DNA of 64,000 nt, from the NCBI GenBank assembly GCA_964059195.1, contig CAXKWD010000002.1:53594923-53658922 (forward strand), written 5' to 3'. Made by a program: the position numbers and the translations under genes. The notes beneath the pieces were generated by a model. That model worked only from the letters and a program-made list of their open reading frames with translations. It was not told the origin of the DNA and did no database searches. Positions 43,991 through 56,100 of this stretch are shown piece by piece; the stretch's first letter is position 1, and each line of letters starts with the position of its first letter. This DNA comes from Ectobius pallidus. Taxonomy: Eukaryota > Arthropoda > Insecta > Blattodea > Ectobiidae.

Positions 43991-45830
43991 TTATACTAGG
44001 AGGGGCCCGTGGCTTTGCCACGATAATTCTTTTAAAAATTAAAAATTAAGAGTATAATAATTATTAAAGCCTTATATTTATTAACACTTGCACGCGAATC
44101 ATTCATAAACTAAGCCATTAATAATTAATGAAACAGCTAAAATTCCTGATTTAGAGTACATTCCACGACATGAAAGCGCCCACTGGGAAAACTATATCAG
44201 AATCGATTATGCAGTTCCAAAGAACCTGTGAACACATAATACGTATTGTTTCTCAGCTGTTTATTGACATGAATATGATGTGAATTTTATTTTATCAATT
44301 CAGTGAATTTTCAGAAATTATATAATGTTTCAAGGGAAGGAATGATTTGTTTGGATTATTATTATCAGCGATATTTCAAGAGATAAAACCATCAATATTT
44401 TACAGCTGTTGCCCCCGGCTTCGCCCGCCATTATTCATTGACTCCAGGATTTTTAAGAAAATTACACTGGTAGATTATTAAAAATGTTTGTGGTTCAGAG
44501 CTATGAAAATTGTAAGTAAACATAAAATTAGAATATTTGTTCATTGTGTTCATTTCACTTAGGCCTTATATAATAAAGAAACGGTTTTCCTTCCTAATTT
44601 TGTAGTCGTCATGAAAGTTTAGACTGCGAGAGACGAACATCACCGAGTATACCCGATGTCTCACGAAGCGGGCGAGCAAGCACGCTATTTAGGGCCGTTG
44701 AATTGTATAAGAGTAGATTATTTTTTAATAAAATCATAGTGGAAAGAATAGGACCGTAAATTATTTTCAATTGGATATTCCTGAAGAGTTTACCCTAATC
44801 AATTAATTAATTAATTTTCATCACATTGTTAGGTCCTTTTTCCATTCTTTCTAGGATATTTTAGGTCTCTTTGGCAATTTATAGGTCTTAAATTCCAAGC
44901 CCTAATAATTATACAAGTGAAGGGGATGTTTGATTTTTTATGATTCCTACTTTTTTCCTAGTTGAAGAGGGTATATGTGCAAAATTCCTTACAAATTAGC
45001 CAAAACATGTATTGAGAACAAACATACATAGCACTTTAAATTTTATAATTATATTAGATGCCTTATGTTTTAGGGAGGGAAGAAAATAATGTTGATTGGA
45101 TTTTGGAGTAGACCTACTTAGTAGAGCACTCATTAACTTAAAACTTTCCATACATTATTGTCAAAAATAATTGCAGAGAGGGTGTACTTTAGCACCAGAC
45201 ACGTTGCATCATCACAACCTGTGCACCAGTTCATGATGCAACTTGCTAGACACATCATCATCCCAATCAATACATCCAGAAAGGGACACAAGCAGTCTGC
45301 TGACAAACCAATAGAGAAGACTTTATTTAAGCTATAATATAAGATGCTGTGTTGGGTGATAAAATCTTTAGAGTATTCTAAGCTTCATGCTTAGGATATT
45401 TCCTAAGTAATAACTTTATTTAAAATAATAATAATAGAATTATTTTAGGTTAAAAAATGTTCATAATGAATATTGACTGAGTACTGTAAACAGTATTTTA
45501 TTCACATTCAAAGGAACATTGAGTACAGAGGCTCTGACTTAAATTAAATAAATAAATTTTTTATTTTGACATATTTAAATTTTAATTAATTTTGGTAGTG
45601 AACCCCCTAGGCATCCCCCTCTGGTAAAGTCACAAATGGCAAACTATTGGGTGTGATTTTGTGTGTTTGTAAATTTTATTGGTTTTAAATAAACAACTCA
45701 ATTTCAAATCACACACATTATTTGACACAATAATACTCACAGACATTCAAGCCCAAACCACACCTCCACTACACCCCACCATATAACACCCTCACCAACA
45801 CCTGTTCCGAAGATCTCAGTTAACCCCTGC
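43991..45830. other. Transposon-derived desert
   Basis: Holds GGGGCCCGTGGCTTTGCC at 44003 and CCCCCGGCTTCGCCCGCC at 44411, recurrent words of arthropod repeats, and TTTAGGTC words at 44830-44890 that could be the right end of the 42.3-kb hAT relic. No gene seen. Confidence 0.45.
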
Positions 45831-45842
45831 TGAAGATGCAGG

Positions 45843-46090
45843 GGACCACTGGTGTGGTCTTGTGGTTAGCATCACTGACTACAGATCCGTCAGCCCGGGT
45901 TTGATCCCCGGTACCTCCTGAGATCTTTCTGAGGTAGGGAGGTCTGGAACGGGGTGCATTCAGCCTCGTGATTCAAATTGAGGAGCTACTTGATAGAGAG
46001 GTAGCTGCTCCGGTCATGGAAACCACCATTAACGGCCGTGGGTGTCGGAATGTTGACCACATGCCCCCAATCTTGCCATCTACCTATGGT
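45843..46090 (+). mobile_element. tRNA-derived SINE (family S1), copy A
   Basis: A-box-like TGTGGTTAGCATCACTGAC and B-box-like GGGTTTGATCCCC about 35 bp apart, then a body with GGTAGGGAGGTCTGGAACGG and GGCCGTGGGTGTCGG. It ends in a (TTTA)n tract and lacks the family's GCAGCGGTCGGGTGG tail. Confidence 0.85.
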
Positions 46091-46398
46091 AAATTTATTT
46101 ATTTATTTATTTATTTCCAATCCACCATATTAGTCAAACACATGTTTGCTATCGGCTTCGTTAAAAAAGATTTTTACAACTAAAACACACATATAGACAT
46201 ATAAGAACACGTTAAATAAATGGTGCAAAAATAAGTTGCACAAACTTTCTTGCATATACTTCTTAAAGGCTAGCACAGAAAAAAGTAAATTATAGGGACA
46301 ATTAAATTTTATTTATTACATTTTCATAAAACTAAGAAGTATCTAGAACGGAAACCACCAGAGTCGATCTTTATGTTCAATGCTTTTACCGTGAAATA

Positions 46399-46401
46399 AT
46401 G

Positions 46402-46440
<39 letters not shown>
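46399..46440. repeat. (TAA)n microsatellite
   Basis: About 14 TAA units in a noncoding region. Confidence 0.95.
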
Positions 46441-46535
46441 TATAGTAAAACTGCAAATTATTAGTACTACTAGTACTACTAGGGAAAATTCAAATATCAG
46501 TCGCACCTTGGGATGAATCGGCCACACCCAACCCA

Positions 46536-47430
46536 CCCACCGATGCAGTTTCTTTTATACCACGATCTAGAGAATTCTTCTCTCCTCGTATTATGAAAAA
46601 ACGCGTGATTGGACGTTGGAGGTGTGACGTCATACCACTAGACGAGAGGTGACAGGCTGACAAACCTCGCGGGAGATATAATATGCCACATTTTCGAAAC
46701 CTACAAACAGTGTATCATATATTATTCGAAAATACAAGGGCGCTTCGCTACGGCTACCGCCTCCGCTTCGAGCAATTAACTATGTGATAAGTAGGGCAAG
46801 GCATTTGATGATTTTGCATCTTTTTTATATGATGGTTAAAAGATAGCTCGAATATATATAAATGTATATCATCAATTAATTGATCAAATAAGAGCTATTT
46901 GTTTTTGCATTTTTTTGCTTTATTTTGCATTTTTTCGTATTTTCAATCGATAGGTCATTTTTTTGCAATTTTTAGGTCATTTTCGGCATTTTTAGGACTT
47001 TTTCGGCATTTTTATAGTTTTTAAATGAAGTCTTACATTATATTTTTAGTTTTTTTTTATTTATTATTTCTTATTTTTAATGCTTTCCACCGATGGAAAA
47101 ATATTGTAATAATGATAAAATTTATTGGTCATTTTTTTAATTTTTTTGGGTCATTTTTTCACTATTTTTAGGTCATAAATGCATTTTTTCACTTTTTTAT
47201 GGTCATTAAATGCCTTGCCCTAGTGATTAGTGTTATGCATTATTTAGCTATATGTAGAGGTGGATACAAGGCACTTGCGACAGTATACAAGGACAGTGGG
47301 TACAAGGCACTTGCGACAATAAACAAGGACAGTTGGTCATTCTGCTTAGCTCAGAAACAAAATACATCACACAGTCCCTGCAAATGCGAATATCGAATGG
47401 GCGGAGCTTAAGGGGCTACTTATATTTGAA
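46536..47430 (+). repeat. ATACCACGATCTAG repeat copy, split by a hAT element
   Basis: 46536-46791 and 47223-47265 together match 28450-28740 in order. The split is caused by the hAT element at 46792-47222. Downstream, 47266-47337 is a 36-bp unit (TACAAGGCACTTGCGACA...) in two tandem copies, and 47395-47415 (GAATGGGCGGAGCTTAAGG) matches the minus copy near 22390. Confidence 0.85.
46792..47222. mobile_element. Non-autonomous hAT element (431 bp)
   Basis: Termini TAGGGCAAGGCATTT and exact inverse; flanking 8-mers GTGATAAG (46784-46791) and GTGATTAG (47223-47230) differ at one base, an 8-bp hAT target duplication. The interior is T-rich on the plus strand with repeated TTTTAGGTCATTTT words, the same kind of subterminal word (TATGACCTAAA) as in the hAT at 17095. 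Noncoding. Confidence 0.93.
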
Positions 47431-47669
47431 TTTCGCCACAACTATTACTACTACGTAGGTTATATTGCACGCAACTGCATGTAGGTTATATCACGTGTTT
47501 AGTATGGTTGCGTGAACCATTAGTCTATAGTAGTAACTCATTCGTGACATCTGATTCTATTGTTTAGTGATGTCTTCTTTTGTGATATTCAGTTCAAACG
47601 ATTATAATATCCAGTGACGTAGCGGCGATGAGTTATGGAAAGTAAGCAAGTCCTACAAACCCGGCATTT

Positions 47670-47775
47670 GCCTTTGCGAATGAGGAAACCATGAAAAACC
47701 CAAGTCAATTTGGGCGGCCACAAGGTTTGATTTGAACTCAGGACCTCTTCCCTGTTACCCCATATCACCTCGCTG
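47670..47775 (-). mobile_element. SINE-like fragment
   Basis: The minus strand reads GTGATATGGGGTAACAGGG then CTGAGTTCAAATC (B-box-like), followed by GGGTTTTTCATGGTTTCCTC, a layout common in arthropod tRNA-derived SINEs. Short and decayed. Confidence 0.45.
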
Positions 47776-48039
47776 TAATTGGTTTTGGTGTGTTCATTGC
47801 GACTGAGCTAAACTGATTGCATTTCACTACAATAAGTACATTAGGCCTATAGTTTTCTTGTTACTAGGGGCAACAAAATGTCATTCATATTTTAATTGAC
47901 ATGTATGTTCTGAAATTCGCATTTAAGCCGTACTTATTTCGTTTTTATCTTGATATCTATTAAATGTATAAAGAAATGTGTTAAACAAAAAATGTTCACT
48001 TTAATCTTCTCTACAACTTTACTGTGGTAGGTTTTCGTG

Positions 48040-48520
48040 TATCGCCTACTGTAATGGATATAATCTAGAAAAATTGAAAATGGATACGAGTAAAGTACCC
48101 CTTAAGTCATTTTTGCAGAAATACAGATATAGCCATTTTATTAGTCATAGATAAGAGTTCCCAATTTAAAATTTTTATTAAAATCGTTAGAGCCATTGTT
48201 TCAAAAATCAAATTTTTTTAAAAAGTTTTCATGAAAAGCCCCCTTAATATTTCAGTTGTAAAACTAAATTTCTGGGCGGTTCGACAAAATTTCGAAAAAG
48301 TCCTTAATTCAAAAAATGTAGTAAATGCAATGAACCGTTTACCCGCTGTGCTTGTCCACAGACAGACGGACAGACAGACAGACGTCAAACCAAAAACACG
48401 TTTTTCGGTTTCTAGGCATCGTGAAACATGCTTTCCCGGTGTTAACTCGATTTCGAATTTTTGTCACGCTCACAATACTTTCTCTATACTACGTATATGC
48501 GAGAAAGTAAAAGCACATAT
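48040..48520 (+). repeat. RTE-like 3' region with CAGA-rich run
   Basis: A conserved-looking stretch ending in ACAGACGGACAGACAGACAG (near 48361) followed by TTTTTCGGTTTCTAGGCATC. Such ACAGACGGAC runs mark the 3' regions of RTE-type LINEs. No reverse transcriptase is attached. Confidence 0.45.
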
Positions 48521-48639
48521 ATGAAAAAGACATTTACAACAATTAAATAATAGTGAAATAGTGAAAAAAGGTCTTTAAAAATTAAATGTCGTCTTTAGTA
48601 ACATTATCAAGATCACTCACTTTATAGAAAGGATATAGA

Positions 48640-48712
48640 AATGATGCAGCGGTCGGGTGGTAGGCCCTCCCTTCAGGGATGTAGCGCCATGGAGTTTAGT
48701 TTTAGTTTTTAG
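48640..48712 (+). mobile_element. SINE family S1, 3' fragment (copy D)
   Basis: GATGCAGCGGTCGGGTGGTA then GGCCCTCCCTTCAGGGATG and an AGTTT-rich tail, matching the 3' end of the copy at 53570-53868 (read on its strand). Confidence 0.7.
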
Positions 48713-48831
48713 AAGATGCAGGGGCACCACCTGCAAAACAGCTGCCCAGAAGTTTACCGAGGTAAATACAGTGCAAAGACCTACTAATCTCACCCAATGA
48801 TAAAGAATTCATTCACTGTCATGCAGATATA

Positions 48832-49083
48832 GTGGCTTGGTTCTAAAAGGGCCAATGTCAATTTCTTGAGAAAAAAAAATGAGATCTATGCATTATTGCG
48901 CTCGGCTAGTCTTTCGTTTAATAAAAGTGCCAATGTATGTCGCGATTAATAGCCATAATACAGAAACCTTAGAGGCCAATGTCGGAAGTTCTCAGCAAAA
49001 AATGTTACTTCTACAAAGGCTTCAAAGTCAGTTATTTCAAAAGCAAGTTTTATGACATTGGCCCTTTTAGAACCAATCCACAG
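48832..49083. mobile_element. MITE with GTGGNTTGGTTCTAAAAGG ends
   Basis: Left end GTGGCTTGGTTCTAAAAGGG, right end its inverse, about 28 bp with one mismatch; 252 bp, noncoding. The end motif resembles the outward-facing motifs at 53124 and 55475 (ATGGATTGGCTCT). Confidence 0.8.
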
Positions 49084-49332
49084 TAATTATTAACAATCTT
49101 CGCTTTATATCTTCAAAATCAATTTCTGTCAAAATTTCACGTTTAATACTATGATTCTCATTACAGGGGGATAGGGGATGTGTCTCACCAATAATTTTCT
49201 GTATCACATCTCAATGTTTTGTTTCTTTGCAATGGTAACTATATTTTGAATAAGTGCAAGATTTCTTCAACCAAGTCCAGACTGCATGGGCCAGTGCTAT
49301 GGGGAGTATTGCGAAAGATACCATGTGAAGAG

Positions 49333-49566
49333 TTGCAAGAGTCGGCCTGGGTGGCACAGTTAGTATCGTTCTGTCTTTCTGTGCCCAAGGTTGTAGGTTC
49401 GATCCTGGCCAAGGTCGATGGTATTTATGTGTGCATAAATTTGACAGGTCCATGTCAGTAGATTTACTGTAAAAAAACTCATGCGGGGCAAAATTCCAGC
49501 ACACCGGCGACGGTCATAGGCCTAAGTTGCAGTACATCCCCGTCGTTAAATAACCAACGAACCAAG
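49333..49566 (+). mobile_element. tRNA-derived SINE (family S2)
   Basis: A-box-like TGGCACAGTTAGTATCG and B-box-like GGTTCGATCCTGGCC, then a body with CACCGGCGACGGTCATAGG and ending CGTTAAATAACCAACGAAC. About 600 bp upstream of the DELE1 start. Confidence 0.75.
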
Positions 49567-49679
49567 AGTTGCAAGCGAAGACATGAATCGCTGACAGTTT
49601 TTGCTCATAGAAGGCTTAAGTCTGCACATTGTGCGCATTCCTTCTTTCATACAAATACAAATTTGTTCCTTTGTGCGCA

Positions 49680-50156
49680 TACAAGCAGCGGAACTGACAA
49701 CGTTGAACGTACGCATGCGCATGCATCGTATGACACTTGCGCTTGTGAAGTTCTTGTCGAGTGGAATACCGGCCTAAACTTGTGTTCTGTGGCCTAAACC
49801 ACAGAGGATCGCCCTATCCTACCGTCCAAACACTTCGTTCGGTGGAGTAGTCGCGATAAGCAGATGCGAGTCGCTACTCGCCAAGTCAAGTAGTTAACTC
49901 GAAGTGTACAACAATCAAAGCACAAGGGGTAGTGTCAAGGTCGGGGGTAGGTGTAAACGTATTGTTGTTCCTATTGTTAACCGTTCTTTATCGTAAGTTC
50001 GCAGAAGTTCACGGGATCACACAAGAAAGTGGTATAAAAAGTTGTCATTGAAGAAATTGCCAACTAATTTACCTTCGTTGGGTCTCGGAAGCAAGCCTTG
50101 ACATTAAAATGGTAATTTAAGGAATTCTGTAACCAGACAATTAAAACATACTAAAA
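49680..50156 (+). promoter_or_regulatory. Putative DELE1 promoter region with NRF1-like palindrome
   Basis: This 470-bp stretch is richer in GC and CpG than its surroundings and directly precedes the DELE1 ATG. It contains CGTACGCATGCGCATGCATC (about 49707-49726), very close to the NRF1/Erect wing consensus (YGCGCAYGCGCR), a factor known for nuclear-encoded mitochondrial genes. A TATA box is not evident. Function is inferred. Confidence 0.45.
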
Positions 50157-53100
50157 ATGTGGAAGTTTCTATCAAGAGGAGTAAGGGAGACATTAGAAAG
50201 AAGGCTAAATTTTACTAGGAAGGAGACAGCAGCTGGGCAAGAATGCAACCCGCTTGGAGCTATTCAAAACAAACTGATACCTGGAATTGTATCTGCTCGT
50301 ACATTTGATGACGGCACCTCCAACCCAGGAGGGCAATGTAGGAATGGATCTTGCAATGATAAGAAACAACACAGCAGAAGTCATCATGGAGAAAGATGGA
50401 GAGATGCATGTAGTGTTCAACAATGCACCTTTTTTGGAGCCCTAGGATGGGTAAGTATCTTGAACGACCAGTAATAGGGTAGTAATAGATGAAGTTAGGA
50501 TATAATTTAAACTCCTTAGAAACCAGCTACAGCAAAAATAATGTCTACCTTCTAAACAGCAGTTTATAGTTAGACAGGCTATTGGCTATACACCATTAGG
50601 TCATTCATTTTTAGTGAAGATTTGGATGTTTTGATTGTTGGTACTGTCCTTTATGTAGCCTGCTTGATAACTGTACCGGTACCTACTATACCAAAGCATT
50701 TCTCTTAATCACTTTCAATGTCACATGGAGTACCAATTAGCTAATACATTTTATAACCTTATGTTTTTTACTAACAAAGTACAAAAACACAGTCGTACGG
50801 CATTTAATTAATACTTATTATTATTTAGTATTCTGCCTAGTGGCAGGTCTGTGTCTTCGTACGGAGAATTTCTGACGCCAGTGTTCCCTATCTCCAGCTT
50901 TGTCCTTCAATCTGCTGTATCTCCTCCCATTTTTCATGTCATCCAGATGTTGTATTCTTCTCCTTCTTCCAGCAGTTCCTTTGATCTTCCCTTCGATGAT
51001 GTCATGTATGAGTCCCTCGTGTCTAAGTATGGGTCTGATCCAATTGGCTTTCCTCTGAATAATTGTATTCAGAATAATTTTCCTCTCTCCTACCCTTCTC
51101 AGTACTTCGTCGTTTGTCACCCGTTCTGTCCACTTGGCCTTCTGACCTTCTCTATTCTCCTCCAGCACCACATTTCGAAGTTTTCTAGGTATTTCTTCTC
51201 CCTCTTTCTCATGAGCCACGTCTCTGCTCCATACAGTGCAATGCTCCAGATGTAGCACTTCACCAATTTCTTCCTTAGTTCCAAGCTCAACTTGCTAGTC
51301 AGGAGAGTCCTCTTTTTGTTGAATGCGGCTTTGGCCATGGCGATTCTTGTTCGAATTTCATTCGTGCAGTGGGCATCCTTTGTCAGCAAGCTTCCCAAGT
51401 ACTTGAACTGCTTCACATTCTCCAGTTCTCGATTGTCGACAGTTATCCTCAAGGGTTTCTCCCGTTTTGATATTCTCATTACTTTTGATTTTTCAATATT
51501 AATTTCCATGCCATATTTCCTTCCTGTTTCCATCAATCTGTTCATCATGTGTCGCAGTTGTCTTTGATTCTTGGTGAGCACTACTTGATGGTGAGCATGG
51601 CTTGATGGTGTTAACGAGGCGTCCTCCTATCCTAAAGTTTCCGTATCCTTTCAAAGCTTCTCTCGCCAGCCATTATCCTTACAGGTTGAAGAGACTCTGC
51701 GATAGACAAAAAAAAAAGTTCTTAAAATTTGTTGATTTAATATGGAATGATCCTTTCCTTATATCTGTCCTAATGTTGTCCTTCCACCTACGTCTAGGTC
51801 TTCAAGTGGTCTTTTCCTTTCGGGTCTCCCAGTCAATATTTTTAAGATATGTCTTTCCTCCCCCATGCGTGCAAGATGCCCAGCCCATTTCATTTTCCCG
51901 GATTTAATTACCTTTACCATATCCGGTGAAGAGTACAGCTTATAAAGCTTGTCGTTATGCAGTTTTCTCCAGTCCCCATTTTCATCTCTCTTAGGCCCAA
52001 ATATTTTCCTAAGCATCCTGTTTCTAACACTCTCAGATTATGTTCTTCCTGAAGTGTAGCAACCATGTCTCACATCCATATGATACAACCGGTAGGATAA
52101 TTGTCTTATAAAGAAGACGAGAAGATAAAGAGTTTATGAACTGCATAAAGACAAGCCTTTCCTGATTTGTCCACACTTAACTTCTACGTTAATATTATTT
52201 TTATCTTAATTATTGCTCCCAGATATTTGAATTTCTCCACTTGTTTGAACGATTTACTGGCTATTCTAATATTTTATAACATGTTACTTTGACACTTCAT
52301 GACCATATACTGAGTTTTTACTGCATTAATTTCCAATCCATTTCTGCAGGCATCAAAAACACTTTCTGTATTTCTCTCGATTGTGTTTATATCATCGCCC
52401 AACAGACAAATGTCATCTGCATAAGCTAAAATGGGGTAACTGCCATTTAATTTTAGGCCTACCTTGTTTTCTTTAACTTTCCTAATGGCATACTTCAAAG
52501 GGAAATAAAAAAGTAAAGGCAATAGTGCATCTCCTTGCTTCAAGCTGCTTCTAATGGCAAACCTATCTAATATAAATTTCCCTACCCTGACCATGTTAGC
52601 AATTGTAAAATTATATTGCACCATTACTTAGTAGGAATATTAATCACCTGCATGGTATAGCCAAGTGGTTAGCATTGCTGACTATGACTCTGCAGGTCTG
52701 GATTCAATCGCCAGCACTTTCTTCTATTCTCAGAGATAGGGAGGTCTGGAACAGGATGTACTCAGCCTTGTTATAACAACTGAGGATTTACTTGAAAAAT
52801 AAGTAGATCATCCAGTCTCGAGAGCCATCATTAATGCCTGTGGGTGTCAGCATGCTGACCACAGGTCCCCCAATCCTACCATCTTCTCATGATAGATGAT
52901 ACAGCAGTCAATTGGTAGGCCCTGTTCCACAAGGGATTAATAGTAGGCTACCGGTATGTGATTTGATGACACATGCAAATAGAGAACAATTTAGAACTTC
53001 TTTATGAAAAATAAAATTCTGCTACTATACTGAAATGTTGATTCTCAAAACTGCAACCAAGATGTTTACATTATTCAAAATGAAGACCACACACGAAGAA

Positions 53101-56100
53101 TGAGATATCGGTTACTCAGTTTTAGAGCCAATCCATAGTGACGGGTGTGACATTTGGACAGATTTCATTACACTTATTTCTTTCTACCTCTGAACCATAT
53201 TGCAGGAATGTCATCAAAGTTTTTTGTGTTAACATACCAACCCATTGGAAGTACAAAATATGATCTAATGTTTTTTTCAAGGCTGTATGCTTGAGCTGGA
53301 AAATATATTGTGCATGTGACGGGTGTGACCATAATTGGACAAAGGTTTTTTCTTATGTAGGTTTAATTGAAATTTCTGTGAATTGATTAGCTTCACTATA
53401 TTTGTTTTATTTTTTCAAGTAAGAGGACTGATCAACATACTGAAATGCATAATTAGATTTTTAAAAAATATTTACGTAGTTATTGAAAATTTACTTTATC
53501 AGTGTGACGGGTGTGACGTGACGGGTGTGACATGTCGGATGGGACAACATCAACTTATAACCGAGACTTAAACTAAACTAAACTCCGTCCCTGGAGGGAC
53601 TTGGCCTACCACCCGACCGCTGCATCATCTACCGTAGGCAGATGGTAGGATTGGGGGGCATGTAGTCAGCATGCCGACACCCACGGCCATTAATGGTGGT
53701 TTTCATGACCGGAGACGCTACTTCTCTATCAAGTAGCTCCTCAATTTGAATCACGAGGCTGAATGTACCCCTACCAGACCTCCCTACCTCAGAAAAATTC
53801 GAGGTGGTACCGGGGATCGAACCCGGGCCGATGGATCTGTAATCTGCAACGCTAACCACACTTTGCACCTTCTGCCTCTGTACCATTTTGCATGAATTTC
53901 ATGAAAATTTTTTGTGATAATCCTGGGGAATCCCAGCACATGATCTCAGCATAAAAAAGAATTCACTTGTTAGTCTTTTTTCCACTCTGTCCATATTTTA
54001 ACAGGCTTGTGTAAAGTTGTGAAGTGAAATGTTCCTCCGGTACTAGTTAGGCATTTTTCGTTGTCCTCTACTCTAAAATCCTGGACTACTTCACAAACTT
54101 TTACTGAATTGATGTGGATCTGGTTATTGTTGTCACCAGGACATTCTTGTTGTCTCTCATACAAAAATAATATTGTGTAGCTATATTTAGATTGGCTGAT
54201 TGTTTTTCTATCTGTTCTCCTTCATTTGTTTCCATGTAGGCCTACTCATTTCATCGGCTGTTAGAGGTATTGTCTGTCTGAATTTCTTAGCAGTTCTAAG
54301 ATACACAGTTACCAGTACAGAAATCAGGCACAAAATTAATTAGGCTATCACTCTCACTTCTTTATTGGGGTACAATGTCATGCTGCTGGTTGAGGCACTG
54401 TGCTACAAACCTGAGGGGCACAGGTTCAATTCCTGATGAGGTTTTTGAGATTTTTCAATTGGCCTAATTCTTCTGCTGGCACTATGGCCCTGAGGTCAAC
54501 TCATCTTCTAACAGAAATGGGTACCAGAAGCAATTCTGGGGTAAAGGCAGCCAGTGCATAAGACTGACAACCTTACCACCTTCATGTGCTAAAAGTCTAA
54601 ACTTGTTGGAGGTTGAACGTTTGAATCCTAAAAGCCTTCATGGATTCTATAGGGATCACTAGATCTTTACCTCACTTCTTTACCACCATTAAAACATTTG
54701 TGACATTTCCACCGGTCATCCGTGTCATCCATAGCCAAAGCTGGTAGATCGTAGTTTCTTTGTCTTGCAAACTACGAAGTTCTGTTCTATGCCACGGAAG
54801 TCCAAAAAGTCCAAGAGCCATTTAAAAGATAGTAATAATGAAAACATATGATTTATTCAACATCTGCATGAAATGATCACTATACAAAAGCTGCAAAAGG
54901 CATTTTCCATAAGTGTCACACCTGTCACACAACATATGTCACACCCGTCACGCAACATGTGTCACACCCGTCACATCAAAATTAAGCCAAAATAGTAGGA
55001 ATTTCAAAATTATATTTTAGGTGTGTCTTCTGTATTGAAATATCTTAACTTTTACCAAGTTTCCATTTTATACAATGATTACTTGGCTTTCTACCTAAAC
55101 TATTACATGTTTTTTGTGACGGGTGTGACAAGGGTACCTTGAAAATTGATTTGATGAATATCTTCACTGAAACTCATCTTAAAAATTTGTTTTATGATGA
55201 CAAAATCTTCACTTATTTGTGCTTTTGTGGGTGAAATTAACAATTGCAGCAAATCTACTGATTCCATGAGTATAATGCAGTACTAGCCAACATGTTAAAT
55301 TATAAATTTCAGTCAACAAAAAAAATACACATTTCAGCAGTTGTTATTATATAGATACCTTTAATTTAATAGAATTGTGAATCTATTTTAAAATTCTACA
55401 GTCTTTTACCTTTACTTTGATATATAATATGTCTATGTCACGTAAAAAAAAGATGTAACCACCTTTGTCCACTTTCACATGGATTGGCTCTTTATTAAAA
55501 TTTTCAGGGGAACATTTTAAAGTTTAAAACCTATGACTTACCAATGGCATTTGAAGCAAACATACACTTGAGTAACCTCTTTCTCAGCATGTATCCCCTT
55601 ACAGGATCACCCGGGGTCATTCGCAAACCTGAAGAATACTACAGTACTTGCTATAGAACAATAAATTCAACCTTGGAGAACACAATAAGTGCAATAGGCC
55701 TATCTTAAAATTGCAGAAAAAGTGACTTATCTCGTTTTTCCTGTGTGGTCTTCAAATATTGTCACCTAGATTTAATCAACTGATTATCATTTTTGATCAT
55801 TGTTAGTACAAAAGTAAGGCTACATGCAGAAATTGACGTGATCTATTAATTTTATTAAAGTAAAGGCTAAATATTTAGATAAGTCTATGTAGTAGGCTAG
55901 TACTGATAATCACATAGTACCGGTACATTAATTCTGCAGGTTCAGAATATATGGTTTTTTTATTTGTATATTATATATTTTAACAGAGTAGTGTGATGGT
56001 GCTTGGCTGGTACCTTTGCCAGCCCGTGTGTCGCCGCAAACATAACCTGCCTCCAGATCTGGATCGTCTGAAGACACATGGGAACAGAATTCACTGCTAC

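Larger units (their letters stand above)
53124..55491. mobile_element. Possible 2.4-kb transposon with GTGACGGGTGTGAC motif array
   Basis: Bounded by AGAGCCAATCCATAGTGA (53124) and the inverted TCACATGGATTGGCTCT (ending 55491). The 14-mer GTGACGGGTGTGAC occurs forward at 53138, 53316, 53504, 53518 and 55116, and reversed at 54915 (one mismatch), 54938 and 54961. SINEs occupy 53570-53868 and about 54375-54610. No transposase frame is seen. Arrays in opposite orientation near each end suggest subterminal transposase-binding repeats; an internal satellite-like origin is the alternative. Confidence 0.5.

Noticed and set aside
45640..45840. Retroelement 3' UTR upstream of SINE copy A
   Set aside because: The CACAC-rich stretch looks repeat-derived but I could not tie it to a family.
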